From the NCBI GenBank assembly GCA_945875135.1, contig CAMCJO010000030.1, positions 1-11,951 of the forward strand: a stretch of DNA of 11,951 nt, written 5' to 3'. The stretch comes from an uncultured Porphyromonas sp. (GTDB lineage Bacteria; Bacteroidota; Bacteroidia; Bacteroidales; Porphyromonadaceae). Of this stretch, positions 1 to 6,760 are shown piece after piece (positions within the stretch are counted from its first letter, which is position 1; each line of letters opens with the position of its first letter). The translations under genes and the position numbers were made by a program. The notes beneath the pieces are model-generated. The model was not told the DNA's origin. It worked only from the letters and a program-made list of their open reading frames with translations, and made no database searches.

Positions 1-64
1 GTAAGGTGTTGAGACCTCTCGCCAATGTATAATATGGAAGTAACAGAAGAAAAAACAGTGCCAT
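1..64 (-). CDS. 5' end of a secreted-protein gene, running off the window (partial)
   Basis: Reading leftward from the ATG at 62-64, 21 codons stay open to the window edge and begin MALFFLLLLPYYTLARG. This is a hydrophobic stretch followed by a small-residue end (TLA), as expected of a signal peptide, although the usual N-terminal lysine or arginine is absent. An in-frame TAA two codons upstream fixes this ATG as the earliest start. A TACCTTTG box at 114-121 would place transcription start about 40 bases upstream of the ATG, a normal leader length. The product cannot be named because only the leader is visible. The rival reading is that the stretch is non-coding and open by chance; the promoter match is the main support. 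Confidence 0.42.
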   Translation of the reverse strand, partial: MALFFLLLLPYYTLARGLNTL

Positions 65-113
65 AACTTAGGGATAGACTTACTGACAGATATCGATCTC
101 CTTCATTGCTTGA

Positions 114-121
114 CAAAGGTA
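114..121 (-). promoter_or_regulatory. Bacteroidota -7 box TACCTTTG for the left-edge gene
   Basis: The minus strand reads TACCTTTG, a full match to the TAnnTTTG consensus of the Bacteroidota primary sigma factor and identical to the octamer upstream of the Fur-family gene. I see no good TTG-type -33 element 19-21 bases further upstream. The distance to the ATG at 62-64 suits a short leader. Confidence 0.45.
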
Positions 122-232
122 AAGAAAAACAGACGTAAGAGGAGTTGTACCCAGATCCTCAATTAGTTAAGTCGCTACAGGTGTAGCTTGTTTTATTGTG
201 CTGAACGCTTGATAGATACGAGTTCCAAAAGT

Positions 233-316
233 AGTTCCCCTTTTGGAACTTTAAAGTTCCAAGGGAGGAACTCTTTAGTTCCAGCGGAGGAACTTTTTAG
301 TTCCAGCGGAGGAACT
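233..316. repeat. Four-unit 22-bp tandem repeat, each unit a hairpin
   Basis: AGTTCC occurs at 233, 255, 277 and 299, and GGAACT at 245, 267, 289 and 311, each with exact 22-base spacing. Each unit is AGTTCC-N6-GGAACT followed by a 4-base linker. Units three and four are nearly identical (core AGCGGA); units one and two diverge in the core (CCTTTT, AAGGGA). Because GGAACT-N4-AGTTCC also pairs, the array can fold in two alternative registers. Another AGTTCC lies at 221-226, out of the 22-base register. The array lies between the putative left-edge gene and the operon terminator at 346-379, outside any gene. Short-period arrays of this kind occur in mobile-element-like repeats of Porphyromonas, but homology is not shown here. 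Confidence 0.85.
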
Positions 317-345
317 TCCCAATCCCTACGTAAGGAATGAAAAAC

Positions 346-379
346 AGCCACGTAGGAAATTCGAGTTTCCTACGTGGCT
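346..379 (-). terminator. Rho-independent terminator of the TolC/helicase operon
   Basis: There is a perfect 14-bp inverted repeat, AGCCACGTAGGAAA and its complement, around a 6-base loop. On the minus strand it is followed by GTTTTTC. It lies about 50 bases past the stop codon of the last gene of the 6087-428 operon. It is one of the strongest hairpins in the window. Confidence 0.85.
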
Positions 380-427
380 ATCATCTGTAAGAGCTGCTTA
401 ATGGAGCAGCCTTTGCGACCTGTGGGT

Positions 428-979
428 CTAGAGCTTGACGCTCACGCGTTGCCCCTCAGGCGACTGGATCGTGAGGAGGAAGGGCGTAGCAGACTGCTCG
501 GCTACCAAGGGAATCGTAACTGTGCTGGTGGACGTAGAGAACTCTTGCAGTGTGCGTCCCTCCATATCGTAGAGTGTGATGGTACTGTGAGGCTCTAGTG
601 CATCTAGTCTGATCGCTCCAGGCATACGGCTACAGGTCGGCATGTGCAACGAGATAGGTGTGATGCCCACGGGCGAACCATCGTAGGGTACTCCGATCCA
701 GTTTTGTGTGTCTCCTGCTAGATCGTAGACGGTCCAGCCGAGTTCTCTGGCATGAGCTACAGCATCTACATTGCATACGTTGCCCTCATGGCTGCTGTGC
801 GTGTCGATCACCTGAATGGTCGGCTCGGGGATGTCTAGCTCGGGATCAGCAACGGGTGCTGCCTGGTGCAAGGTGTTAAAGGCCTTGGTCATAGCTTGCT
901 CTGAGATCTGATTGTTGTAGGGCTCGATGAACCAATTCAGTTGCATTTGATAGTTGAATCTACGGATAGCCCTTAGCAT
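428..979 (-). CDS. C-terminal remnant of an LRR-type surface protein with T9SS sorting signal
   Basis: The 183-aa frame resembles the tail of Porphyromonas leucine-rich-repeat surface proteins: a last repeat-like segment (NNQISEQAMTKAFNTL, about residues 22-37), an HEGNVCNVDAVAHARELGWTVYD segment in pieces (HEGNVC, then ARELGWTVYD) at about 64-87, then a beta-rich end with ITLYDMEGRTL and a final VSVKL, typical of a T9SS type A C-terminal signal. These proteins normally carry a signal peptide and several LRRs at the N-terminus; both are missing here. The ATG lies inside the helicase gene, a 20-bp overlap, so the family resemblance begins almost exactly where the helicase ends. I infer a decayed 3' fragment left by recombination. 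Without a signal peptide it could not use T9SS. It may still be co-transcribed and translated. The family assignment rests on motif recognition only. Confidence 0.6.
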   Translation of the reverse strand: MLRAIRRFNYQMQLNWFIEPYNNQISEQAMTKAFNTLHQAAPVADPELDIPEPTIQVIDTHSSHEGNVCNVDAVAHARELGWTVYDLAGDTQNWIGVPYDGSPVGITPISLHMPTCSRMPGAIRLDALEPHSTITLYDMEGRTLQEFSTSTSTVTIPLVAEQSATPFLLTIQSPEGQRVSVKL

Positions 980-3008
980 TGCAAAAGCAATCCAAATAAG
1001 CGTCTGGCGACTCTGCCGTGGCTAGGTAGTACCGGACGTAGTACTGTGCTGGGTACTCCTGGACAGCTCTGATAGAAACGCCACTCCGCTCCGATGCCCG
1101 CGAGACGATACCATAAGCTAGCTCGTAAGCAGTGCTGGAGGGGGTGTAGACTACCTGCTCTTGCTGCGGGGTAGGTGTCGCAGAGTGCTCTGGAGAGGCT
1201 AGTAGTGGGTCGAGGAGAGCACGCTGATCGGGTGATACGACTCCAGCGGTGATCTTAAAGCCTTGCCTGAAGGCTCCTTGCTTGTTGTAAAAGCCCGATA
1301 TCTCAACGGGGCCGCCTCCCTCCTTCGATCGAATCGTGTATCGCTCTTGGTATTGCATGGCTTTTGTCGAGATGATCTCATAACCTATGTGAGCTAGGGC
1401 ACGTGAGAGGGTAGCAAACATCCGCTGGACTTCTGGTAGTGGTGCAGTCGTGCGTCCCTGCAGCAGGATGTTGAGATCCACATCGTCATCGCCTTCGCTC
1501 TTCTGGCTGGTTGAGGCGGAGGGCAGTGTGGGCGGCTTGGAGAGAGCGTTGGTCGCCTGCACACCTCTGTAGCATGCCGACTCGCTGATCTGGGGTGGAT
1601 TGGTCACGATGCAGTGCTGACTTGCTCTAGTGGTGGCTGTATAGGCCCAGCGCATGGCATCGACAGAGATCTGGTTGCGCCCCTCGTAGTCGACCAAGAC
1701 GGTGTCCCACTCTCCTCCCTGAGACTTGTGGCAGGTCACGGCGTATCCATACTTGCAGTGTAGCGCGTTGAAATACTCGTCTGCACGCATGAATCGCTGG
1801 TACTCTTCTTCAGGTATAGATACTCCTTCTTCTTTAGGCCTAAATTTTCCTTTTTCAGATAGTCCCCAGACTTGATAAGCATCTAGTCGAACTTTTTTAA
1901 AGAGAGCTTTACTCTCTGATGAGGTGATATTTGCCTGGGGCGAGGAGAGTAGGTCATCGAGGATCTTGACCTGATAGGTCCCTTCATCGGTCTTAATCTG
2001 TAGATCTCTAAAGGTTAGGGAGACATTCTCCTCTTTAAGGGAAATGGTATGGGACTCTGTCCTAGGAGAGGCCCAAACGACCTCGACAAAGTCTCCGTTG
2101 ACTAGATTGTGGAACTGGTTGTTCTTTACGACGAGCAGCTTATCGCCCCCTGTGACGTTAGGGTGGTTGGGGAAGTACCTCTCTCGGATGGCTTGATTGA
2201 GCTCGAGACAGCTTCGATTGCTGTAGGTGATGATCGGGCCATTGTCCAGATTGTTCTTGGGAAAGAGCCGGAAGTAGCATGACAGCAGGTCTAAAGCCTC
2301 TACGCGCTGGAATGAGTGATCATCATACTCAGGCATGACTACTCCATGCCCCTCCTCGATGAAGCGTCGCATCTGAGTAGCGTTTGCTAAGATGAGAGAG
2401 CCACTGGCTTGTCGCACCACCTCACGGAGCCACGACTCCATGACGCGCAGCCCCCTACTCTCGAAGGTCTCTCGCTGCAGTGCTACCGGCTCGTTTTCGC
2501 CTACTGGAGGCAACTGTGCTGGATCACCGACAAAGATTATCTTAGCCCAATGACTTCGTACACCCGCATAGGTCAATATATCCTCTAGCAGGGAGCCACT
2601 CCCCATGACGTAGATCTCATCTAGCTGCTTCTTTATGGAGACCATCGATCCCTCGTCGACAATGATGACACTGCCATACCTAGCCTCATCGACAGTGTAG
2701 TAGAGTCGATGATATGTATCCTTTTGTGCATCCTTGACCTTTATCGCTGCCACATATTTATAGATCCGAGAGTGGATGGTGGAGGCACCCCGCTTGAGCT
2801 TATCTCGCATCACCTTGGCAGCTCTTCCTGTAGGAGCCATCAAGTCGTATGAGATACGCTGACTATCTAAGTAGTCTAGCAAGACGCTCAGTAGGGTGGT
2901 CTTACCGGTACCTGCATAGCCTTTTAAGATGAAGATGTTTTCTTGAGGAGCGGCGACAAAGCTCTTCATCTCTTCCAATGCTTGCGCTTGCTCTGCCGTC
3001 AATATCAT
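960..3008 (-). CDS. SF1B RecD-like DNA helicase / AAA ATPase
   Basis: This 682-aa ATP-driven DNA helicase has superfamily 1 motifs in order: Walker A GYAGTGKT at 30-37, motif Ia APTGRAAK at 58-65, TIHS at 77-80, Walker B/motif II VDEGS at 117-121, motif III GDPAQLPPVG at 161-170, then YAVTCHKSQGGEWDTV at 422-437 (motif V, UvrD_C_2-like) and WAYTATTRA at 454-462 (motif VI). The arrangement is that of RecD/RecD2-type 5'-3' helicases used in recombination and repair. Residues about 310-410, between motifs IV and V, would form an SH3-like insert and are visibly AT-rich in DNA (about 1800-2060). Residues 470-682 form an extra C-terminal region that I cannot assign. The gene starts 35 bases after the tolC-like stop and is probably transcribed with it. 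The start at MILTAEQAQ matches family N-termini. No recB/recC partners are in the window, so this is a stand-alone helicase. Confidence 0.92.
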   Translation of the reverse strand: MILTAEQAQALEEMKSFVAAPQENIFILKGYAGTGKTTLLSVLLDYLDSQRISYDLMAPTGRAAKVMRDKLKRGASTIHSRIYKYVAAIKVKDAQKDTYHRLYYTVDEARYGSVIIVDEGSMVSIKKQLDEIYVMGSGSLLEDILTYAGVRSHWAKIIFVGDPAQLPPVGENEPVALQRETFESRGLRVMESWLREVVRQASGSLILANATQMRRFIEEGHGVVMPEYDDHSFQRVEALDLLSCYFRLFPKNNLDNGPIITYSNRSCLELNQAIRERYFPNHPNVTGGDKLLVVKNNQFHNLVNGDFVEVVWASPRTESHTISLKEENVSLTFRDLQIKTDEGTYQVKILDDLLSSPQANITSSESKALFKKVRLDAYQVWGLSEKGKFRPKEEGVSIPEEEYQRFMRADEYFNALHCKYGYAVTCHKSQGGEWDTVLVDYEGRNQISVDAMRWAYTATTRASQHCIVTNPPQISESACYRGVQATNALSKPPTLPSASTSQKSEGDDDVDLNILLQGRTTAPLPEVQRMFATLSRALAHIGYEIISTKAMQYQERYTIRSKEGGGPVEISGFYNKQGAFRQGFKITAGVVSPDQRALLDPLLASPEHSATPTPQQEQVVYTPSSTAYELAYGIVSRASERSGVSIRAVQEYPAQYYVRYYLATAESPDAYLDCFCNAKGYP

Positions 3009-3043
3009 AGGACCCTGCGGTTGCTCGGTTGCTGTGTGGAGAG

Positions 3044-4465
3044 TTAGAGGTCGAGGGTCTGGCCGGTGGCGACGTTGACAGCGACCTGCGCTAGGCGCAC
3101 AGCGACGAAGGTCTCGATGTACTGCATCTCAGACTCGAGCCAGTTGCGCTGTGCTAGCGAGAGCGTCTCGAGCGTGACGACGCCCTCCTTGTGTCCCTCG
3201 GTCGAGAGGTCGAGATTGAGTTGCGCGTCGGTGCGGATCTGCTCCGTCTCGGCGTAGCGTGCGAGTGCCTCGGTGAGCTGCCGTGAGGCTTGCTCGTTTT
3301 GCATCTGGATGGCACGCTCAGCGTCTTGTAGCTCTAGCTGACGTACCTGCTGGCTGGCAAGTGCTGCCGAGCGACTCTGCCAACCTTGGTAAATGCCCGT
3401 GATGGGGATCTGAACAGCTACACCGACCATCCAGGTAGTGCCAAACTGCTTCTTAAAGCCGTCCATAGGATTGGGCGACATGGTGAGTAGCTGCGCCGTG
3501 AAGCCTACCTCGGGGAGCATCTCGCCGAGAGCCATCTTAGCGCGTCGCTGCTCCGCCTCGACAGCTAGATTGGCTGCTTTGAGCTCGACACGCTCCATCG
3601 GATTGATCGTGCTGTATAGCTTGGGCTGGTATGGATCGATCGGTTGCTGGCTGGCGAGCGTGAAGTCGGGAGTAAGCTCTATGGCTTGCTCCGCTGGGAT
3701 GCGGCACTGATGCTTGAGTAGGATGAGCAGAGCCTGCAATCCCTCTCGTAGCTTACCTTCCTGTAGCTTGGCGTTGTTGCGGTTGACCCGTACGGAGACC
3801 ACCTCACGATCAGCTACGACCCCTTGCTCCTTCATGGCTGAGACGTCAGCGAGCGTTTTGTCTAGCATGTCGTTGAACTGCGTGATCGCCTTGAGCTGCT
3901 CCTGTAGCTGTACTGCCTGCCAATAGGTCTTGGCGATCTGCTCCTCCTCGCCACGCTGCTGGATGGTCCACTGGTACTCGGCTGCTTGCTCGCCGATCTG
4001 CGCTAGGCGTACCCCGTTGTAGATGCGTCCACCGGCAAAGATGGGCTGACGTAGCGAGAGGGAGCCGTAGAATATGTGTCCTAGCTCGAGGCTCATCTTG
4101 TCATCGAGCCAAGACTGTGCTTCGCCTAGAGTGGGCACTCCTGGTAGGTTGGGCGTCTGCATGGGTGGAAGCCAGGAGGATAGGTCGACGGAGAAAGGCT
4201 TAAGCTTGGCTGGTGTGTAGAGCCATCCGCCTGATAGCGATACTTGCGGGAAGAAGTTGCTCTGCGCTTTGAGCCGTGTGGCGTGGGCTGCTTGTCGCTG
4301 TGCCTCTAGCTGTGCCGATGGCGCGGGGCTCTCTCGGTGGTAGCGGATGCAGTCGTGTAGTGACAGCGTGAGTGGCTCCGTCTGTGCAAAGAGGGAGCCA
4401 GTGAGTATGCCACTGAGGACGAGTGCGAGTAGTCCTCGTAGGGGTGTCGATAGAGCTCTCATCAT
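3044..4465 (-). CDS. TolC-family outer-membrane efflux/secretion channel
   Basis: The 473-aa protein has an N-terminal signal peptide (hydrophobic about 11-26, probable cleavage after SLFA). It carries two outer-membrane-efflux repeats, roughly 33-250 and 285-465. Hallmarks are NFFPQVSLSGGW at 70-81, LRQPIFAGGRIYNGVRLAQ at 138-156 (the conserved QPIF.GG turn into a beta strand) and the equivalent IPITGIYQG in the second half, each followed by long helical, glutamine- and alanine-rich segments. TolC proteins form trimeric beta-barrels with a periplasmic helical tunnel and export drugs or proteins together with an adaptor and an inner-membrane pump. No adaptor or pump gene is present here. The ATG overlaps the upstream gene's TGA (ATGA, 4 bp), which indicates translational coupling to the membrane coiled-coil protein. 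The start could be either of the two adjacent Met codons. Confidence 0.93.
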   Translation of the reverse strand: MMRALSTPLRGLLALVLSGILTGSLFAQTEPLTLSLHDCIRYHRESPAPSAQLEAQRQAAHATRLKAQSNFFPQVSLSGGWLYTPAKLKPFSVDLSSWLPPMQTPNLPGVPTLGEAQSWLDDKMSLELGHIFYGSLSLRQPIFAGGRIYNGVRLAQIGEQAAEYQWTIQQRGEEEQIAKTYWQAVQLQEQLKAITQFNDMLDKTLADVSAMKEQGVVADREVVSVRVNRNNAKLQEGKLREGLQALLILLKHQCRIPAEQAIELTPDFTLASQQPIDPYQPKLYSTINPMERVELKAANLAVEAEQRRAKMALGEMLPEVGFTAQLLTMSPNPMDGFKKQFGTTWMVGVAVQIPITGIYQGWQSRSAALASQQVRQLELQDAERAIQMQNEQASRQLTEALARYAETEQIRTDAQLNLDLSTEGHKEGVVTLETLSLAQRNWLESEMQYIETFVAVRLAQVAVNVATGQTLDL

Positions 4466-5382
4466 AGGGTAAAGTTGATGTGTCCGATGCGATGTCCATC
4501 GGCAAAAACGTCTGCTCGGTAGCTCCCTGAGAGGAGTGCCTGCGTAATCTGATAGTAGATGGTGACGGGGGTATCCTCGCCTGTGTACTCGATGCTCTTG
4601 GAGGCTGTCGCCTGGAGGGTCTGCCCCTCGAAGCTAAAGGCTCCGCCAGAGCCACTCATCGGCATGTCGTTGGGGTTGAGGATGCGAACGTAGATCGCTT
4701 TGTTGCCGACGGGTGCGGTGACATTCTTTTTGAGCGTAAAGGACACCGCCAGTGTCTCCACTTTGTCAATGCGTGAAGTGCGCTTGCCTCGGCTGTTGAG
4801 CGGAGAGACTGTGAGCCCAGAGATGTCTAGGCGGGCTGCTATGGCGACTTGGTCAGATAGTGCGGCTTTCTCTTGCGAGAGTCGTGAGGCTTCGCTACTG
4901 ATGCGTGAGTAGTCTTCCTTGACCTGCTGATTCTCGGCTACGAGTCGCTCATTCGTCGCATGGAGTGAGTCGATCTGTACGATGTAGCTGCGGAGTAAGG
5001 CTCGGAGCGTATTGATCTCGCCCGTTAGCTCACTGATGCGCTTGGCGTTGGACGCCTTGACGGTGGCTAGCTCTTGGCTTAGCTGCTTGACACGCTCCTG
5101 CTCGCTCTCCAGCTGAGCGAGTAGCTCGTCGTTGTCAAAGGAGAGACTTGTCTCGCCCGACGCTGAGGCGAGCTTTTCGTACTGAAGCTGATACTGCGCT
5201 GCCAGCTCGTCCAGCTCTTGCTGCATGCGTTGCTTCTCCATATCGACCAGCTCGCTCTGCACGCTTTGCATCTGCTGTCGCTCACTCCTTATATATAGCC
5301 ACGCTCCAACGATGACGAGGAGCACCACGAGGACAGCTCCAGCGATGATATACTTGATATGCTTATTATCTAGTCTAGCCAT
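4462..5382 (-). CDS. Single-pass membrane protein with long coiled coil and C-terminal beta domain
   Basis: I do not recognise a named family for this 306-aa protein. It starts with a short basic cytoplasmic segment (MARLDNKHIK), a transmembrane helix at about 11-30, and then a long heptad-rich, Glu/Gln/Leu-rich region at about 33-190 that should be a periplasmic coiled coil. Residues about 195-306 are beta-rich (SRIDKVETLAVSFTL, KAIYVRILNP, and an end reading GHRIGHINFTL) and probably form an Ig-like sandwich. The plan of membrane anchor, coiled coil and beta domain superficially recalls periplasmic adaptors, but there is only one coiled-coil arm and no lipoyl domain that I can see. It sits nine bases after the stop of the 231-aa secreted protein gene and overlaps the TolC gene by four bases, so the three are probably co-expressed. 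Confidence 0.85.
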   Translation of the reverse strand: MARLDNKHIKYIIAGAVLVVLLVIVGAWLYIRSERQQMQSVQSELVDMEKQRMQQELDELAAQYQLQYEKLASASGETSLSFDNDELLAQLESEQERVKQLSQELATVKASNAKRISELTGEINTLRALLRSYIVQIDSLHATNERLVAENQQVKEDYSRISSEASRLSQEKAALSDQVAIAARLDISGLTVSPLNSRGKRTSRIDKVETLAVSFTLKKNVTAPVGNKAIYVRILNPNDMPMSGSGGAFSFEGQTLQATASKSIEYTGEDTPVTIYYQITQALLSGSYRADVFADGHRIGHINFTL

Positions 5383-5391
5383 GGGGTGATC

Positions 5392-6087
5392 TTACTTGAT
5401 TCTTTTCAAGATGCCTCGCCGTGTCAATTGATAGGATTGGGGCGATGTGCTGATGAGTTGCTTGATGCGCTTGGTCTCCTCCTTTGTTGTCCAGCCCTCT
5501 AGAGAGGGAGTGGCACTGATCCGGACCTTTCGTCTACCTTGCTCTGTGTCAAAGGTTAGTACGATGGGCATCTCGGTCAGTGATGACAAAAGAGCCTCAG
5601 AGGGGGAGGGGTCGGACTCTTTTTCCTCGGAATGTATGAGCCAGTCTGTGTATGGGATGGTAGCGTTTAGCTCCCACTGCTTCTCTTGCTTGGGTAGGAA
5701 GGCCGTGAGCTGACTCACACGATAAGGTTGCTCGAGGGTCGTGATCTGTAGTATGGGTCGCTCGCCCTGCGTGCGCCAGGGAGCGCGTAGTAGCTCGTAG
5801 GTGAGTAGACCCGCTACGGAGATCGTGCAGCGGAGATGTGCCTTGTCTATCCGCATCTCTAGAGACTCCTGTGCTTTGGTCTGTAAGGTGACAGTACTCT
5901 CTGGGGCGTCTAGTGCTTTCTGTATGAGTTGCTCCCATGCGCTGTCGCTGATGGCGGGAGCTACGCCTAGCGGGCGCTCGAGGATAGGCTGGTAAAGCTG
6001 CTCTAGCTCGGCTCGCTCCTGCGCTACGAGCGGACAACAAGCGAGTGCCAGCAAGAGAATAAGAAGATATCTACTTTTGAGGTGCAT
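5392..6087 (-). CDS. Secreted/periplasmic protein of unknown function (first gene of operon)
   Basis: The protein is 231 aa with a clear signal peptide: MHLKSRY, a leucine/alanine core, then CCPLVAQ, with cleavage likely after LVA as in the TolC-like neighbour. The cysteines in the leader do not sit in a proper lipobox, so a lipoprotein is less likely. The mature part alternates helix (ELEQLYQPILERPLG, DSAWEQLIQKALD) with beta segments (TVTLQTKAQ, HLRCTISVAG, MPIVLTFDTEQGRRKVRIS) and ends in a basic helix (ILKRIK). It loosely recalls small secreted Bacteroidota proteins such as DUF3256, but I cannot support that assignment from the motifs. A TATCTTTG box at 6184-6191 gives a leader of roughly 90 bases and makes this the first gene of the operon that continues to the TolC protein and the helicase. 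Confidence 0.82.
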   Translation of the reverse strand: MHLKSRYLLILLLALACCPLVAQERAELEQLYQPILERPLGVAPAISDSAWEQLIQKALDAPESTVTLQTKAQESLEMRIDKAHLRCTISVAGLLTYELLRAPWRTQGERPILQITTLEQPYRVSQLTAFLPKQEKQWELNATIPYTDWLIHSEEKESDPSPSEALLSSLTEMPIVLTFDTEQGRRKVRISATPSLEGWTTKEETKRIKQLISTSPQSYQLTRRGILKRIK

Positions 6088-6183
6088 AAAGCTTCAGAAA
6101 AAGTACCACGCGAAGAGAAACTTAACCTACGGCGGGACGGCAACACACTCCCATTGGTATGTCGCGCCTCTCGCTACGCCCCG

Positions 6184-6191
6184 CAAAGATA
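6184..6191 (-). promoter_or_regulatory. Bacteroidota -7 box TATCTTTG for the TolC/helicase operon
   Basis: The minus strand reads TATCTTTG, a full match to TAnnTTTG, about 97 bases before the ATG of the 231-aa secreted protein. No convincing -33 element is visible. It lies just downstream, in the transcription direction, of a small hairpin at 6208-6223 (GTGCC, 6-base loop, GGCAC) that could weakly terminate the preceding unit. Confidence 0.45.
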
Positions 6192-6207
6192 ATGAAATAA
6201 GCAATTG

Positions 6208-6223
6208 GTGCCTCTCGTGGCAC
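6208..6223 (-). terminator. Weak hairpin after the YtxH/holin module
   Basis: A 5-bp stem GTGCC/GGCAC with loop TCTCGT is followed on the minus strand by CAATTGCTTATTTC, only mildly T-rich. It is about 85 bases past the stop of the 145-aa gene. It could be a weak terminator or only the edge of the next promoter. Confidence 0.25.
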
Positions 6224-6308
6224 TAGCGTCTCTAAGGAAGAAACGTCTAAGGCTGACAGTCGCTAAGCTGTAAGTCGGGTGAAAGGATAGTGGCTACTAA
6301 AGAGCTTG

Positions 6309-6746
6309 TCAGAGAAAGAAACGAAGAGGCTTAAACTTCTTGCGAAGAAATCCCTTGGCCATGCCAAGCCCTACGGTCCATAGGATGGGCTTGGCTAGAG
6401 ACATCGCGGTGTCGAGGACGCACCGTGTCGCTCCGTGAGTCGTCGCTCCCTCTTGCTCGCCTTGTGTCAGAGAGCTGTAGGTCGATTGCTTAGGACCACC
6501 CGTCAGCTTGGAGAGTAGTGAGCTCCCCTTGCGTCGCTGCTTACGTGTGGATGGCGTGAGCAGACAACCGAGCAGAGAGCCTCGAGGAGCTATCTGTTCT
6601 TTTACCTCATTGATAATTGTCTTTTTGATGCCCAGCCCTTTGATATAGCCCAGCTCTCTCTGCCAGGTGCGCTCAGCGATCACTAGATCAGCCTCGGCAA
6701 GTTTCTGACGTCTCTGGAAGTCTTTATAGGATACTCTTTTCTTCAT
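6309..6746 (-). CDS. Small basic orphan protein, third gene of YtxH/holin module
   Basis: The 145-aa protein belongs to no family I can name with confidence. The N-terminus is a charged helix (MKKRVSYKDFQRRQKLAEADLV then ERTWQRELGYIKG), the middle is Ser/Thr/Gly/Gln-rich and probably disordered (about 70-108), and the C-terminus has one hydrophobic helix (AKPILWTVGLGMAKGFL, about 118-134) followed by a basic tail KKFKPLRFFL. It starts 14 bases after the holin-like stop and is certainly in that transcript. Position and plan (charged helix, then weakly hydrophobic C-terminal helix with basic end) recall YqjK of the enterobacterial yqjD-yqjE-yqjK operon. Sequence identity is not claimed. Confidence 0.78.
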   Translation of the reverse strand: MKKRVSYKDFQRRQKLAEADLVIAERTWQRELGYIKGLGIKKTIINEVKEQIAPRGSLLGCLLTPSTRKQRRKGSSLLSKLTGGPKQSTYSSLTQGEQEGATTHGATRCVLDTAMSLAKPILWTVGLGMAKGFLRKKFKPLRFFL

Positions 6747-6760
6747 ATTAGATAGTCAGG

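Noticed and set aside
3..32. End of a plus-strand gene (KVLRPLANV then TAA)
   Set aside because: Only nine codons are visible and nothing supports it beyond a weak hairpin (GCTAC-AGGT-GTAGC, 174-187) with a T-rich stretch far downstream. The minus-strand reading with signal peptide and promoter is better supported.
233..316. The 22-bp repeat array as a CRISPR array
   Set aside because: Units abut with only 4-base linkers and no unique spacers, repeats are shorter than CRISPR repeats, and no cas genes are present.
4200..4655. 151-codon minus-strand frame across the coiled-coil/TolC gene junction
   Set aside because: It is a second frame over two well-supported genes, with an Arg/Thr/Pro/His-rich composition typical of a shifted frame.
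5597..6040. 147-codon minus-strand frame inside the secreted-protein gene
   Set aside because: It is an Arg/Ala-rich shifted frame; the overlapping 231-aa frame has a signal peptide and a proper operon position.
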